Assembly: GCA_026770025.1 (NCBI GenBank)
Contig: JAMXDE010000013.1
Span: forward strand, 744,001 to 808,000
Length of the DNA stretch: 64,000 bases
Direction of reading: 5' to 3'
Source of the DNA: Craspedostauros australis
Lineage: Eukaryota; Bacillariophyta; Bacillariophyceae; Mastogloiales; Achnanthaceae
In this document: positions 53,491-64,000 of the stretch, one piece after another
How positions within the stretch are numbered: the stretch's first letter is position 1
Layout: every line of letters starts with the position of its first letter
Notes under the pieces: generated by a model
What the model was told of the DNA's origin: nothing
Seen by the model: the letters and a program-made list of their open reading frames with translations, nothing else
Database searches by the model: none
Program-made: the position numbers and the translations under genes

Positions 53491-55074
53491 CTAAATCTGT
53501 CCTTGGCGTTCCTGGGCAAACCTGGACAGCCGTTTTGGCTGGACCTGGTCGGTGCCTGCGTCGGCGCTGGTGGAAGCAAATCGGCTCCCCGACTTCTTTT
53601 GCTGCTGCTGCTGCTTCTGTTTGCGACGACGGTTGGCCTTTTGAGGGTGTCGTTCACGTATGCCGGACGAGGGACGTTCCGCAATGCCGAAGGACGAGGG
53701 CCGTTCTTGGACGACGCCAGAGAAAATGGATGAGTCCAACGCTTTGTTCGGTTGCTTCGGTCCCGCCGTATCCGATGATGATGCAAGCGCTGCTGTCGGT
53801 GCAGATGGTGGATTTTGCTGCGCCTGGGGCTTGCGGATGGTCGAAATGGACGTTTGTCCGATGCGAGGGATTTCCTTCACTTCGTTCGTGCCGAACGACA
53901 CAGCCTTGGAATTCGGTGCTTCTTTCACTTCTGGCGCTGATGCAGCGCCGACTGACTTTGTGGGCACAATCTTCTTCTTCGTCTTCTTTGGCTTGGCATT
54001 CAGGAACCCTTTAGCCCAGCCACCGCCTCCTGAAGATGCTTGCTTTTTCTGCAACCGCTTCTTGACACCGCCTTGCTTCGAGGTGCTGATGGCAAACGGC
54101 ACGGCCTTGCCACCCTTCTCCTGCTCCTCCTCGAGACGCGCGAGCTCTTCCAATCGATCCGATAGGAGTTGGAATTCTTCATCGGACACCATGCTCTTGC
54201 TTTGCCTGCTCTGCTGCGTGCCTGCCGCTTCGTTGGAGTCTGCACCTTTTGAATCATTTGATGGAAGCACGGCACCACTAGCACGACGAACAACATCCTC
54301 GCCATCGCCTGCGGGGGGCTTGCCGACAGCCCCACTTTCAGTTTCTTTGACCTCGCCGTCATCCCTCTGTTTCTGCTGTTGATGTTGCTTCACCATCATC
54401 TCGAGCTGCCTCGTGACATTGATGGCACTGGCACGCACCGGCTGGCCGCTGGCATCGAATTCTTCTTGAATGTCGAATAAAGGCAAGGAATCATCCATTG
54501 GCGGGTTGTTGCTTGTGGCGGATGCGGATTTGTTGCGCAGGATCGATGATGATGATGATGGTTGTGGTGCTGTCGCCTTCGCAGATCGTTTGGCGGTTTG
54601 AGCTTGTGATGATGGGGCATTTGATCGTTGCAGCCATGCGCGAGCCTCGGGCACGGTCACCTGCAGACGCCGTGTCTCCCGTTTCTGCTGCTGCTTCTCC
54701 ATGATGGCTTCACCAGCGTCCGTGTCAGCCTTCTTGGTCGTACTTGTGCCACGTATCTCCACCATCTCCTGATCTCCTTCTTGTTCGTTGCTCTTCGTCG
54801 CGCTGACAGCATCTTTGGTTGACATCTGCGGCGCTAATTCTCCAATCCAGAATGCTTGCGATCTGCGGCCCTGCTTTGCAGAAATGCAAGGCACAGGGAT
54901 GAACACCTTGCGACCTTGCAATGTGCTCGTGGCAGATGACGATGCGCCATCTTGATTCAGAGCGCCGGATTGGGGGCAGGCGTCGTACTGACCAGACAGC
55001 GCGTACTTCAGCAGTCCATCCACTTGCGATACATCCAGGTTGTGCTGAATGTCGGAAGGTCCTGTCATTGCCAT
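53491..55074 (-). CDS. low-complexity coiled-coil protein
   Basis: The protein has 527 residues from the ATG at 55074; the frame is open to 55269, but the extra N-terminus is His/Thr-rich leader-like sequence. The N-terminus (DVSQVDGLLKYALSGQYD) and a KVFIPVPCIS segment look folded. A long Ser/Gln/Lys-rich region follows, then a coiled-coil segment at about 295-320 (DEEFQLLSDRLEELARLEEEQEK). The lysine-rich centre leads to SIFSGVVQERPSSFG near 450 and a basic tail ending SRFAQERQGQ. The combination of a coiled coil, a short SGxVxER motif and a basic RFxxxRQG end recalls URI/prefoldin-associated proteins of algae, but this is a weak resemblance. It is probably nuclear or cytosolic; no signal peptide or helix is seen. 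Confidence 0.65.
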   Translation of the reverse strand: MAMTGPSDIQHNLDVSQVDGLLKYALSGQYDACPQSGALNQDGASSSATSTLQGRKVFIPVPCISAKQGRRSQAFWIGELAPQMSTKDAVSATKSNEQEGDQEMVEIRGTSTTKKADTDAGEAIMEKQQQKRETRRLQVTVPEARAWLQRSNAPSSQAQTAKRSAKATAPQPSSSSSILRNKSASATSNNPPMDDSLPLFDIQEEFDASGQPVRASAINVTRQLEMMVKQHQQQKQRDDGEVKETESGAVGKPPAGDGEDVVRRASGAVLPSNDSKGADSNEAAGTQQSRQSKSMVSDEEFQLLSDRLEELARLEEEQEKGGKAVPFAISTSKQGGVKKRLQKKQASSGGGGWAKGFLNAKPKKTKKKIVPTKSVGAASAPEVKEAPNSKAVSFGTNEVKEIPRIGQTSISTIRKPQAQQNPPSAPTAALASSSDTAGPKQPNKALDSSIFSGVVQERPSSFGIAERPSSGIRERHPQKANRRRKQKQQQQQKKSGSRFASTSADAGTDQVQPKRLSRFAQERQGQI

Positions 55075-56198
55075 GATCCTAGCGCAGCCGGCTTGAGTGT
55101 GCTCCTTGCGTTGTTGCGGGAGCTGCGATGTGTTGCAATGCGATGTGCTTGTATCACTTACTGCCAATATGTATGCTATTGTACAATATATAATACTATT
55201 ACATAAAGAATGGTGAACACCCTTCACGTGATGGGCCTTGATGTGTGTCGATTGGTGGGCTTTCTGCACATGTTTGGATCTTTGTGCGAGGCGTGATGTG
55301 TGTGTAAAATCGGGACTTCATTTCATGATTTCTTGGCGAATCCACAGTCACAAAGCTTGTCTGCGTTGGGTGGGAGGGTTACTCGTGTCTCAAACAATCA
55401 GCTGCTGCCAACGTTTTTGGTTTCGGTTGGTTACAATTGGATCACAAAGCAAAGCTGTGTAGATCATAGTGAATGTTTCGTGCCTTTCGGGGACATGTTC
55501 CCTGAGATGGCCTGTTCTCAACCGGCTTGAGACCGTTTGTTGTTGAGAGCCAGGCAGTGCAAAGTGAACTTGATAGATGAAAACTGGAGGGTAATTGCAA
55601 TAGGTTGTGAATTACTATCGAACCTGATTATGATGAAAGGTTGTCCAACTTGAGGAGTCATAGAAAAGTCAAGCATGCAAAGCCATGGGATAAGCCGTCG
55701 TTTGGTAGAGCCAAACAGGACACCACCTGCTCCTGTGGAGCAGTTGATGCATATCCTATCTTTGGAGATCTGACCCGAATCCTCCGATCCAGAGCAAGGA
55801 AGAGCCAATTCGGTCTTGTTGAGAGCTACAATCTGATTGGTTGCAGCAACAGATGACAGAAGGAAGCAATGCACTTGCAGATGGAGTGTTGCTTGCGTCA
55901 GAGCAGATGGTGACAAGTGGAATGCAAGATCAGATCGTCATGAGAGCATGGCGAGTGTCTGATTTTGCGCCTCGTCTTGCTTGGTTATCCACTGTGTCCT
56001 TGTTGCACATTTTGTGCATGTCAGTGGGTCCTGGTGTCAAGTGAGCGAATTAATTGTTTATCACATAAGGACTCACTGACTTGGACTCGCAGCTCTAACG
56101 CGGTTGTGGGGCTAGTGTGTCCCAACTCTCCCTCTCAGCATTGTCCATGGTGGAGCACAATGTAGAAAAACTGTGACTCCCCAGCGGTTGGCATTTTC
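55075..56198. other. region without a supported gene next to the copia remnant
   Basis: No intact gene is seen. A minus-strand frame at 55518-55916 (132 residues) has no domain. The right part probably holds the decayed 3' end or LTR of the second copia family, but no LTR pair can be defined. Confidence 0.4.
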
Positions 56199-57068
56199 CT
56201 ACCATCCCATGAGCTTGGAACGAAGATGCTCCAACGCGTCTCGAGCAAGCCCCTTTGTGAAGACGTATGCAATTTGAATTGGTGTTGGAACGTGGAGAAT
56301 TCGAATGAAACCCTCCTTCACCCAGTACCAAAAGAAGTGCCACTTCGTCAAGAAGTGGCTGGTTCTTGACATCACTTTGTGCTGTGTGGCAAGTGCGATG
56401 CATGCCTCGTTGTCATCAAACACGGTGCATTGAATGTCCGTTTTGAGAGGCTCCTGCATTTGCGTGGCGGCGGCCACTTCACGAATCAGTTGTTGGATCG
56501 GGATGAGGGCTCGAATGGCGAGTGACAGAGCTGCATACTCAGACTCCATGGTTGGTAGTGCAATCTCTGTTTGCAGCTTGGATTTCCAAACAAGCGGGCA
56601 CCCTTCCAATACCACAACGTACCCGGTTCTGGATCGTACTGCATTGGGTGACTCATGTGCTTCCCTTTTATACAGTCCAGCAAAGTCTGCGTCTACGTAG
56701 CATTGAAGGTCCAGATTCCCAGTTGGCTGTACAATGGTTCCTTGCGTTCTGGTCTGTTTGAGGTAACGAATGATCATCTTCATGGCTTTTGCGTGGGGCT
56801 GTCGTGGGTCGTTGCTGAAGCGAGCGACTTGTGATACCGCATAGGCCAGATCTGGTCGAGTGTTGGTAGTCAGATACAGCAACATACCGACGATGGACCG
56901 GTAGTTCCAACTCTCTTTCATGGGTGGTGAATCAAGACAAGCTCCAAGGGCGAGTTGTGTTGTTGAGTTGAGATTCAATGAGGGACAGACTATTACCGGA
57001 CATGGTATCAACCCGATGGGAGAAATTCTTGTTTTGGCGCGAAATCTTCCGACTTGATTGACCACCAA
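56199..57068 (-). pseudogene. second copia family: RT C-terminus and RNase H remnant
   Basis: This 289-codon frame encodes the end of a copia RT (SIVGMLLYLTTNTRPDLAYAVSQVARF) and RNase H. Motifs are YVDADFAG, TMESEYAALSLA, DDNEACIALA and a terminal FTKGLARD. It is clearly distinct from the family with 0.8-kb LTRs. Upstream on the minus strand, similarity continues in other frames to about 57200 and then ends, so protease, integrase and the RT core with its active site are missing. The gag-like frame at 58690-60618 may be its partner, in the opposite orientation. Confidence 0.8.
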
Positions 57069-57309
57069 ATCTTTTCTCCTCCTTTCTCTCCTCCATTCAC
57101 GAATCCATCATGACTCAAGCATGACCGACCTGACTCACACCTCACCTTGGGAACTATCCCTTCATGGACCAGCCCTAAAGGATCTGTCAGAGCCATTATA
57201 AAGCCTCCGTGTTAAATTTCTACAGCTTTTCCCTACCATGTCCTACGCACAAAATCTAATTCTGTACTTGTCTCTAAACTGGATTTAGACTGTAATGGTC
57301 AGCTCATGA

Positions 57310-57773
57310 TGAGAAGAAACAATCAAAGAGATTGCGTGCAACGGAGCATGATCCACGAGTGATGAGCCACAGAGATCATCAGAGAAGCAATGTGCTGGCA
57401 GGCATTCATGGAGCTGTATGGACACGCCTGTCAAGTGATGCATGCGAAAAACGGCGATTGAGTTGGGAGATGTGAGCACCAAAAAACCATTGATGTGTCA
57501 CGAAAATCAGCGATGATGGCCTCGCTGATGAGTTTTCCAGTCAGTCCTGTCGTCAAAAAATGATTCACGAGTACTTCGGAGGCCGATGGCGACCCAACCG
57601 CAGTAAGAAGACCCCTGATTCAGGAAGATCAGAAGAAGCGCAAACTCCCAAGGATTCCGTTGGTACAAGAAAAGTGGAGGGGTACATGTAAAAGTTGCGG
57701 TCAAAAACGGAATGGAGTGACAATGAAATTTATATTGGATCGAAGTAATCCCCTAGGTCATGAAGGGATATGC
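57310..57773 (+). repeat. left arm of a long inverted repeat
   Basis: This arm of about 464 bases is the reverse complement of 60598-61071, with moderate divergence including small indels. It starts TGAGAAGAAACAATC and ends with CCTAGGTCATGAAGGGATA. It has lost the open frame that survives in the right arm. Confidence 0.85.
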
Positions 57774-58689
57774 TCCTCAGATCCTTTTACTACAACATAC
57801 CTCGATTCCCTCCATGCTGATGACTATTGCACCACTGCCGTAGTCTTGACACGTGTATCCAACCTGCTTCAACTCGAGCAATGGAATCCGAGGGTCAGCT
57901 CCAGCCACAGCCACTACTTCATGACCGTCACGATTAGGTGTCATGGCCTACACTGCAGTGTATCTACATGTATGGAGAGCAAGGCACTGTTATGATCATC
58001 TACCCTCAAGCACTGAACCAAGTACATCAGTGCAAGGTCTCGCCAAGTTGTGTGACATCGTTTCTTCACCCTACTAACACCACAAGCTAACTCATAATAA
58101 ACAGACAAGGATTAGCTACAAAGCACTCTTCTACTCATCATTACAGTAACAACTATTCAAACAGTACACCTCTCTTGGACTGCATCACACGGCTATCCCA
58201 AAGCCGGCAGATCCAAGAGGCATCCTCCACCGATTCGCGCCGACGACGCTCGAATCCTAACTGGTAGCTGCGAGTGGTTGCCAAATACTCCCTTATCAAC
58301 TCCACCGAGCATCTTCCTCTGCCAACCGATTGCAAGAGTCTCTCTGAGACGAAGCCAAAAGGCACAGCTCGCAAACCGAGCCTCTACCAAAGGACCACGT
58401 CCTCATCGCATGCATCTGATCTGAAATCAGACCCCCAAGCTCGAAAACCGAGCCACTCAAGAGGACAAAGGTCCCAGCTGAAGGTAAGCAACCCAAGGTC
58501 GAACTTCAGTAGCCTCTGCTAAAGCAAGCTATAACCGCACTCGCCGACCGAGTACGAGCCTCTCCAAGCCTGCATCGAACTTCAGTGCACACCTTCCCAA
58601 CGAAGTGAAGCCGAGCAAGAGCAAGAGAAGGCAACCAGATCGATCCCCTCGAAGTCTGAAGACTACTCGAGAAGTCCCCGCTATCCATC
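57774..58689 (+). other. leader region of the gag-like frame
   Basis: These 916 bases separate the left inverted-repeat arm from the gag-like ATG. No gene is supported. It could hold an LTR end and a primer-binding site, but I cannot define them. Confidence 0.35.
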
Positions 58690-60618
58690 ATGGCGGAAAA
58701 GACAACCCCTGCCATGCTGGAAGAGCTGCAAGCGCAGCTCAAAGCGATCACGGTCGAGAACGCCCGCCTCACACAGGCGACGTTGGCGGCCAAAGCCGCT
58801 GCAGAAGCAGCAAATGCGGCTATAGCCACTGCCCAAGCAGCAGCTACAGCCACCACGACCCCAAACCGCCCTGGTCTCGAGCGCAGCCGTTCAGCTGGCG
58901 ACACGAGAACCCGGACGGACCAGTCCTTCCTCAATGACAGCATCTTTGACATGGAAACACCCATGCCCAAGAAGAAAAGGATGTCAGGTGAGGACAGTGA
59001 TGACGACGACGATGACCTCTCTGGGAAACCAACCGTTCCCATCATGGGAGGTCTCCTCAAGCAAGGACGCAACTGGGTACCCTGGACCGCAGGCGCACCA
59101 AACGCGCAGTGGACCGGTCTCCAAGACGAGTCACAGACCAGGTGGACCAACTCTCAACAACAGAGAATCCTCCACAACGGTGCTGACTCCACCAACCAGT
59201 CCAAGCAAGAGCAAGGACTCGCCAACAAGTTCAAGAAGGGAGGCAACATCCAGCAGTTCATTCGCTTGGTGCGTAACCACATGGCCAAAACTGGACTCCT
59301 CACCATGGCGTACATCGCTGACAGCAACGCAGAGTCAGAGATGACTTGTGTGCTTGACTCTCCAGCCTCTTTCACTCTCAAAGATGCCACTGAGCACTTC
59401 AACGAGTACCACCTGAAGTGGGATCACTACAACGTCCAGAACAACGAAGCTGCCGCAGCGTTCTTCCGCGATAGTCTCGACCCAAGTCTTGAAGACCAGC
59501 TCATGAACCGAATCGAGCCAAAGTTCCACGACAACTTCATCACCCTCTTTGTTGAGTTCATGAACAGCAACTCGGCCAACTCTTTGGATGAGCAAGACGC
59601 TCTTGCAGCCAAGATCCGCGAAGTCAACTGCAGAAGCTTCCCCAACAAAAACGTTGGACTCATGGCGGTCCACCTTCGTGCCCTTTGCAAGTGTCTTGAC
59701 GACGCTGGTTGATTCGACCTCCGTCTCCTCCGAAAAATCCTCGACACCTTCCTTCAAGCGGGAGGACAGATCCGGTCCGGTGAACAGTACCGACGTCCTC
59801 TCTATGTGATGAAGGATGACCTTGAGGAAATCCTCATGCGTCTCCCCGTCTTCACGTACGAGCACGTTCTCCCCAGGCTTGCCGCAAAGGAGCTCACATG
59901 GATGGCAATCTGCAACAAGGCCCAGTCGTTGTACGACAACAAGGTGCGCGGAAATCGCTGGCATGCCATCAGGCATACCAAAGATAGCAACGTGCCCAGG
60001 TACTCGTACGTCAATAACGCCATCCAGAATCCAAGCGCTAACGTTCTCGAGCAACACAAGGGTTTCTCTAAGAACGACGGAAAGAGAAACAACTCCAGGA
60101 AGCCCAAGGAACGCAACGCCAAACGCAATGCCGACCAAAGCTGGTCGTCCAAAGCCCCCAAGCCCGGTGAACCTCAGCGCAAGCTTGTCAACGACAAGAC
60201 GTTCATGTGCGCCAAGTGCCGCCGCTGGCGTCTCTCGCACAACACCGAGAGTCACCAGGACAACTTCAAGTTCAAGGCGAAGGCTAAAGGCAAGCATGTT
60301 CCCAAACAGGACAACCTCTCCATCGACATGGCTGCGTGGACATGCTTCACAGCCGCCTCCAGTCAAGACGAAGACACCTGGTGGTCCCTCATCTGGAACC
60401 TCTTCACCTCCTTCAACTACTTTGGTAGCATCGTTGGAATGGTTCTCCTCTTCGCTTCACTCCAAGTCATCACGATTGGAGTAGAGCATGGGTGGTACAT
60501 CGCGGCAGCTAATGCCTGGATGCTCATCGCTGTAACTCTACTTCTCCTCCACACGAACGTTGCACAAAGACCCGACTCAATCAACTCTACTGATCTAGCC
60601 TATCCCTTCGTGACCTAG
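58690..60618 (+). pseudogene. gag-like frame with one in-frame stop
   Basis: Coding sequence runs from the ATG at 58690 to a TAG at 60616-60618, with one TGA (59710-59712) in the same frame, so 340 and about 302 codons lie on either side. The N-terminus is an Ala-rich coiled coil (LEELQAQLKAITVENARL). A central helical domain contains QFIRLVRNHMAKTGLL and WDHYNVQNNEAAAAFFRDSL. A basic region then leads to a possible zinc site, CAKCRRWRLSHNTESH. This layout fits the Gag of diatom-type copia elements. Unusually, the C-terminus has two hydrophobic stretches (about 60420-60560), and the last residues are encoded within the right inverted-repeat arm. It is probably a relic paired with the RT-RNase H remnant at 56199-57068. 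Confidence 0.6.
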
Positions 60619-61071
60619 GGGATTGCTTCGATCCAATATAAATTTCATTCTCACCCCATTCCGTTTTTGACTGCAACTTTTACATGTACCCCTCCACTTT
60701 TCTTGTACCAACGGAATTCCTGGGAGTTTGCGCTTCTTTCGATCTTCCTGAATCAGAAGTCTTCTTACTGCGGTTGGGTCGCCATCGGCCTCCGAAGTAC
60801 TCGTGAATCGTTTTTTCGGCGACGGGACTGATGGGAAAACTCATCAGCGAGGCCATCATCGCTGATTTTCGCGACACATCAATGATTTTTCCGGTGCTCA
60901 CATCTCTCACGTCTCTCAACTCGATCGCCGTTTTTGCATGCATCACTTGGCATGCGTGTTTATACAGCTCCATGGATGCCTCCCAGCACATGGCTTCGCT
61001 GGTGATCTCCGTGGCCCATTGCTCATGGACCATTCTTCGTTGTGCTCAATCTCCTTGATTGTTTCTTCTCA
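60598..61071 (-). repeat. right arm of the long inverted repeat, with a short open frame
   Basis: This is the reverse complement of 57310-57773. On the minus strand it contains a 117-codon frame (61033-60680) encoding MVHEQWATEIT...EKTIHEYFGGRWRP..., also recognisable but frameshifted in the left arm, so the arm may derive from a coding sequence. I do not recognise the protein. The outer end overlaps the 5' end of the piggyBac-like open frame. Confidence 0.8.
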
Positions 61072-61188
61072 CCGTCGAAGAGATCGTCACGATTGTTGAT
61101 CACAAAATTGAAATCACAATTCCAACGATGCCACATCAACGATCGCCCATCACAACACAAGCACAGCAGATCTCGTCCACCCGCGGCC

Positions 61189-63014
61189 ATGCCCACATCA
61201 TCTCTGTCCTCTCCCACATCCAAGCGTGTCAAAGCATCCAAGCCTCCCCCAATTGGCGCGGCAAGCTACAATTGTGCCAAACCCTTTGTGGTATTCCTCA
61301 ATGGCAATCGGAAAGAATTGCTTCATGCTACTAATGGAGTGACAGGAGACCGCTCTGCAGGAGCACCAACTGTGAGCAACAAGGGAGTATGCAATGGCAA
61401 CAGTGCCTGCATCAGCGTGACTGGTACCACCACCATCAGCAGCACCGCAAGCAGAATCAAAAGCAACAAGCGCAGCAGTCGCATCCTCAACCGCCTCAAA
61501 CGCAAACTTGTGTTGAGGCAAAAAAGCCATCATGAGAGAAGCGGCACAATTGCAGCCAATGACACCAATGATGGCACAGCCAGCCACGATGGCACGCCCA
61601 GCCACAATGGCACACCAAGCCACGATGGCACACCAAGCAACAATGGCACACCCAGCAATGATGGATCAATGGGTGCAGATCACACCACTCTCATTGGTGC
61701 TGCCATGGCTACTGACAGAGCAACTGCTACAGATGGCACAATCGTGGACAACAATGAAATTGCAAATAACAATGCAACTGGTGCGGATGGCACAGCCATT
61801 CCTGTGCATGGAGCCAACAAAAATGTTGTCTATGCGCCACTCCCCATCAGTTCCCACATGCCACTCTTCCGGTCAGTTGGAGGTGTCAACGCATCAGTTG
61901 ATACCCTCCTGGAGGTTTGCTTCTTGCAGCAACTCATCAAGTCCATGCAAGTCCACACCAACAACCATATCTTCAACAGTGGATCCACAGCCAGCTTTGT
62001 TACAGTGAAGGAGATCTACCTCTTCCTTGCAATCTACTACTACATGGGAGTCTTCAAGGCACCGGCCAAGCAGGATTATTGGCGCGCCCCTTCCATTGGC
62101 ATACCATCCCACTTGCTGACAACGTACATGACACGGGCAAGATACGAAGTTGTGTGGAACCACATTCACTTCACAGCTGTGAGGGGCACAATTGCTGCTG
62201 ACACGAAGAAAGCCACTGACTCAGATGACAAGGATGTCAGCGACAGCAAAGACAATCTTGTCCAGAGCCAATACGATTCTCTCACAAGTGCAACCACCAG
62301 CAGCTCGCCCTCAATTTGATCTGCAACTTCGAGCCTCTCTGCATCCACAGCCACCAACCAAACCCTGTACACACAGCCCCACATTCTTCCTACACCGATC
62401 GTTGACAGCAACAGAAGCTGGTATCACAAGATCCAACCACTGCTTGACCATGTCAATCAGGTGTCGAAGAGTATCTGCATCAAGCCAGGCTTTGCCTGTG
62501 CAATCGATGAGATGATGGTGAGATTCAAGGGCAGGTCCAGGCAGACCACTCGGATGAAGCAGAAACCCATCAAAGAGGGGTACAAATTCTATGCTCTGCG
62601 CTGCTCGAAGACTGGATTTGGATATCATGTACTGCCTGCAGGACGTCTGGACACCACAACAAAGATCAACAACACCGTGGAGGAACTCATGAAGACATTG
62701 GACCCAACAAATCATCATGTTGTTGCAATGGACAATCTCTTCACAACCAAGACAGTCATGGCAAAGTCAAGAGAGATGGGCATCGGAGTTGTTGGCACTG
62801 CAAGGAGGAGGAATGGATTCCCCAGCACAGAGGTGAAGGAGGTTGAGGACATGTGCTTCAACTCACTCTATGTCTGGATTAAGAACAATCAGTACGTGGT
62901 GGCCAGGTGGATTGACAACATTGTGGTGTTGATGGTCAGTACGGTGCACCATGGGAACGAGTCAGCCCTTTGCAATCGCCACAAGCCAAGAAAGAACAAG
63001 GCGAATGCAGGGCA
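61189..63014 (+). pseudogene. piggyBac-like transposase, disrupted by a stop and a copia insertion
   Basis: The frame starts at the ATG at 61189 (open from 61042). It has a low-complexity N-terminus and a DDE_Tnp_1_7 (piggyBac) core. EIYLFLAIYYYMGVFK and PSHLLTTYMTRARYEVVWNHIHF lie around 62010-62175. The first catalytic-type Asp is in IDEMMVRFKGR (62506) and the second in MDNLF (62731), followed by VVGTARRRNGFP and WIDNIVVLMVST. A TGA at 62317-62319 interrupts the frame, and coding continues in the same frame on both sides. At 63015 the sequence switches to a copia LTR, so the third Asp region and the C-terminal cysteine-rich domain are missing or lie beyond the window. The transposase is therefore inactive. 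Confidence 0.85.
61567..61656 (+). repeat. 18-bp coding tandem repeats
   Basis: Five units of CACGATGGCACACCAAGC type lie within the piggyBac-like frame and encode (N/H)(D/N)GTPS repeats in its low-complexity N-terminal region. Confidence 0.85.
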
Positions 63015-63808
63015 TGTTGGCAAGTTCCGCTCACGGTAACCTACGATCGTGGAAGATGGTGTTGGTTGATAGTCGTTCGTTTGCTATTTCATTACTTGGC
63101 TACTCCGATCCTTTCGGTGTACGCCCGTTCTCTTGCCCGATGCTCTTGGCACTTCAATCTGTTTTGTAGATTTGGTCTCTGACTATGAGTCGGTATGCGA
63201 GACTCTCTCTCTCTCGCTCCTCTCTGTATTCTCTCTCAACATCGTGTGCTCGTGCTACACGATACTCCGTGTTCGATGCGTACTCTGCATTCAACACTCC
63301 GTTCGTTCAGTACTGGCTCCTACTCCATGAGCACTTACCATTTGAAGTTCACCTTCTGTATCCGTGATGCTGATGCCCTTCGGTCATCGGATCTTCGCCT
63401 CCTGCTCTGACTTGGAGACAGATGTCAACGTGGTGACATGTTGACATCCTGTTGACGTCAGTAGGCGTCCTTCTGCTCTCCAGATGTCATGTTCCATTGG
63501 TGATGCAGCAGCCTGTCAGATGATATCGTCATCTGAGGTTTAGTTGGGAAGTACCTCGAGATTCTCTTGGTACCATTGATGGATGGACGGACGATATTTC
63601 TAATTCTCTCAGAAATCGTCGATTGCAAATTTCCTCCAGAGATTCTGCTCATTTTCGTGTGTTCCATTTCTGCTGTAATTCTGACGAATCACAGCATACT
63701 ATCGACACGAGTGTAGTTGTACCGTCCAAGTGCGTATGAGAGAATAACGGGTGAACGATGCACATATATACGTACATCTTGACATATACTCACATGTACA
63801 TCTCGACA
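63015..63808 (-). repeat. 3' LTR of the right-edge copia element
   Basis: This 794-bp LTR has TGTTGGCAAG and ATCTCGACA ends on the plus strand, the same length as the 3' LTR of the intact element, with scattered substitutions. Confidence 0.93.
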
Positions 63809-63828
63809 CCCTTCCTGTGTGCATTCGG

Positions 63829-64000
63829 TCATTCGAATGTTCTCGATGTGTCAAGGTACGACTTCTCATGTTCACGTTGTAAGTCGGCCTTGATGTTCTT
63901 GGTGAATCCGTCGCTTGTGTTTTGCTCGGATTTGACGAAAATGATTTCGATGGTTTTATTGATTACCATGTTCCTCACGTAGTGATGGCGCACGTCGATG
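63829..64000 (-). CDS. copia pol C-terminus (RNase H end), partial
   Basis: The last 57 codons of the copia pol frame end at a TGA at 63829-63831. The sequence encodes the end of RNase H with the NTSDGFTKNIKADL motif and is nearly identical to the intact copy. The rest lies outside the window. Confidence 0.9.
   Translation of the reverse strand, partial: IDVRHHYVRNMVINKTIEIIFVKSEQNTSDGFTKNIKADLQREHEKSYLDTSRTFE

Larger units (their letters stand above)
63015..64000 (-). mobile_element. copia retrotransposon, 3' end, running off the right edge
   Basis: This has the same family as the element at 37470-45375, and the minus-strand orientation is the same. It comprises a 3' LTR (63015-63808), the polypurine tract and the last 57 codons of pol. 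It is inserted into the piggyBac-like gene; the base run GGGCA precedes the LTR, and the matching duplication would lie beyond the window. Confidence 0.93.

Noticed and set aside
59710..62319. Idea that TGA is read as an amino acid, because the gag-like and piggyBac-like frames both contain in-frame TGA
   Set aside because: Intact genes here (the receptor, the ankyrin protein, copia gag-pol) end with TGA, so TGA acts as a stop. The internal ones are decay.

Overview
This window comes from a nuclear chromosome of a single-celled eukaryote, most likely a diatom or a related stramenopile. The signs are GT-AG introns at fixed coding phases, long low-complexity secreted and membrane proteins, a GABA-B-like seven-transmembrane receptor, and abundant Ty1/copia elements next to a piggyBac-type transposase. 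The lineage is inferred; no rRNA or organelle marker is present. I found no tRNA, rRNA or CRISPR array.

About half of the window is mobile DNA. One Ty1/copia family with LTRs of about 0.8 kb occurs five times. A 3' part at the left edge (1-2856) is itself split by a solo LTR (645-1435). There is a diverged solo LTR at 15691-16490 and an apparently intact 7.9-kb element with one 2065-residue gag-pol frame at 37470-45375. A further copy enters the right edge (63015-64000), where its LTR cuts a piggyBac-like transposase gene. At 3236-9286 lies a 6-kb DNA transposon-like unit with terminal inverted repeats of about 148 bp and a 1182-residue protein of a poorly described DDE-like type; this is the best candidate for an undescribed system. 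A second, decayed copia-like family occupies 56.2-61.1 kb. Its gag-like frame lies between inverted repeats of about 470 bp and points opposite to its RT-RNase H remnant, as if the segment had been flipped.

The host genes fill the islands between. Two tandem paralogues on the minus strand (9561-14249 and 16593-21062) each consist of two exons joined by one intron at the same site. They encode type II membrane proteins with six extracellular cysteine-containing beta-type repeats. Between them lie a conserved-looking hypothetical gene and the old solo LTR. Next come an EGF-like pseudogene (21768-23416), a secreted and membrane-anchored protein with a duplicated six-cysteine domain (23969-25204), a two-exon PrsW-type intramembrane protease whose intron carries a 12-bp minisatellite (25512-28003), an unknown 241-residue protein (28680-29405), a sulfotransferase-like type II membrane protein (29986-31350), an ankyrin-BTB protein (33592-35613) and an SRR1-like pseudogene (35690-36774).

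Right of the intact copia element are about 4 kb without a recognisable gene, then a receptor with a periplasmic-binding-type ectodomain and seven membrane helices (49823-52831), and a low-complexity coiled-coil protein on the minus strand (53491-55074). The host genes do not form an operon or an obvious pathway. What links the window is repeated transposon insertion and local gene duplication.
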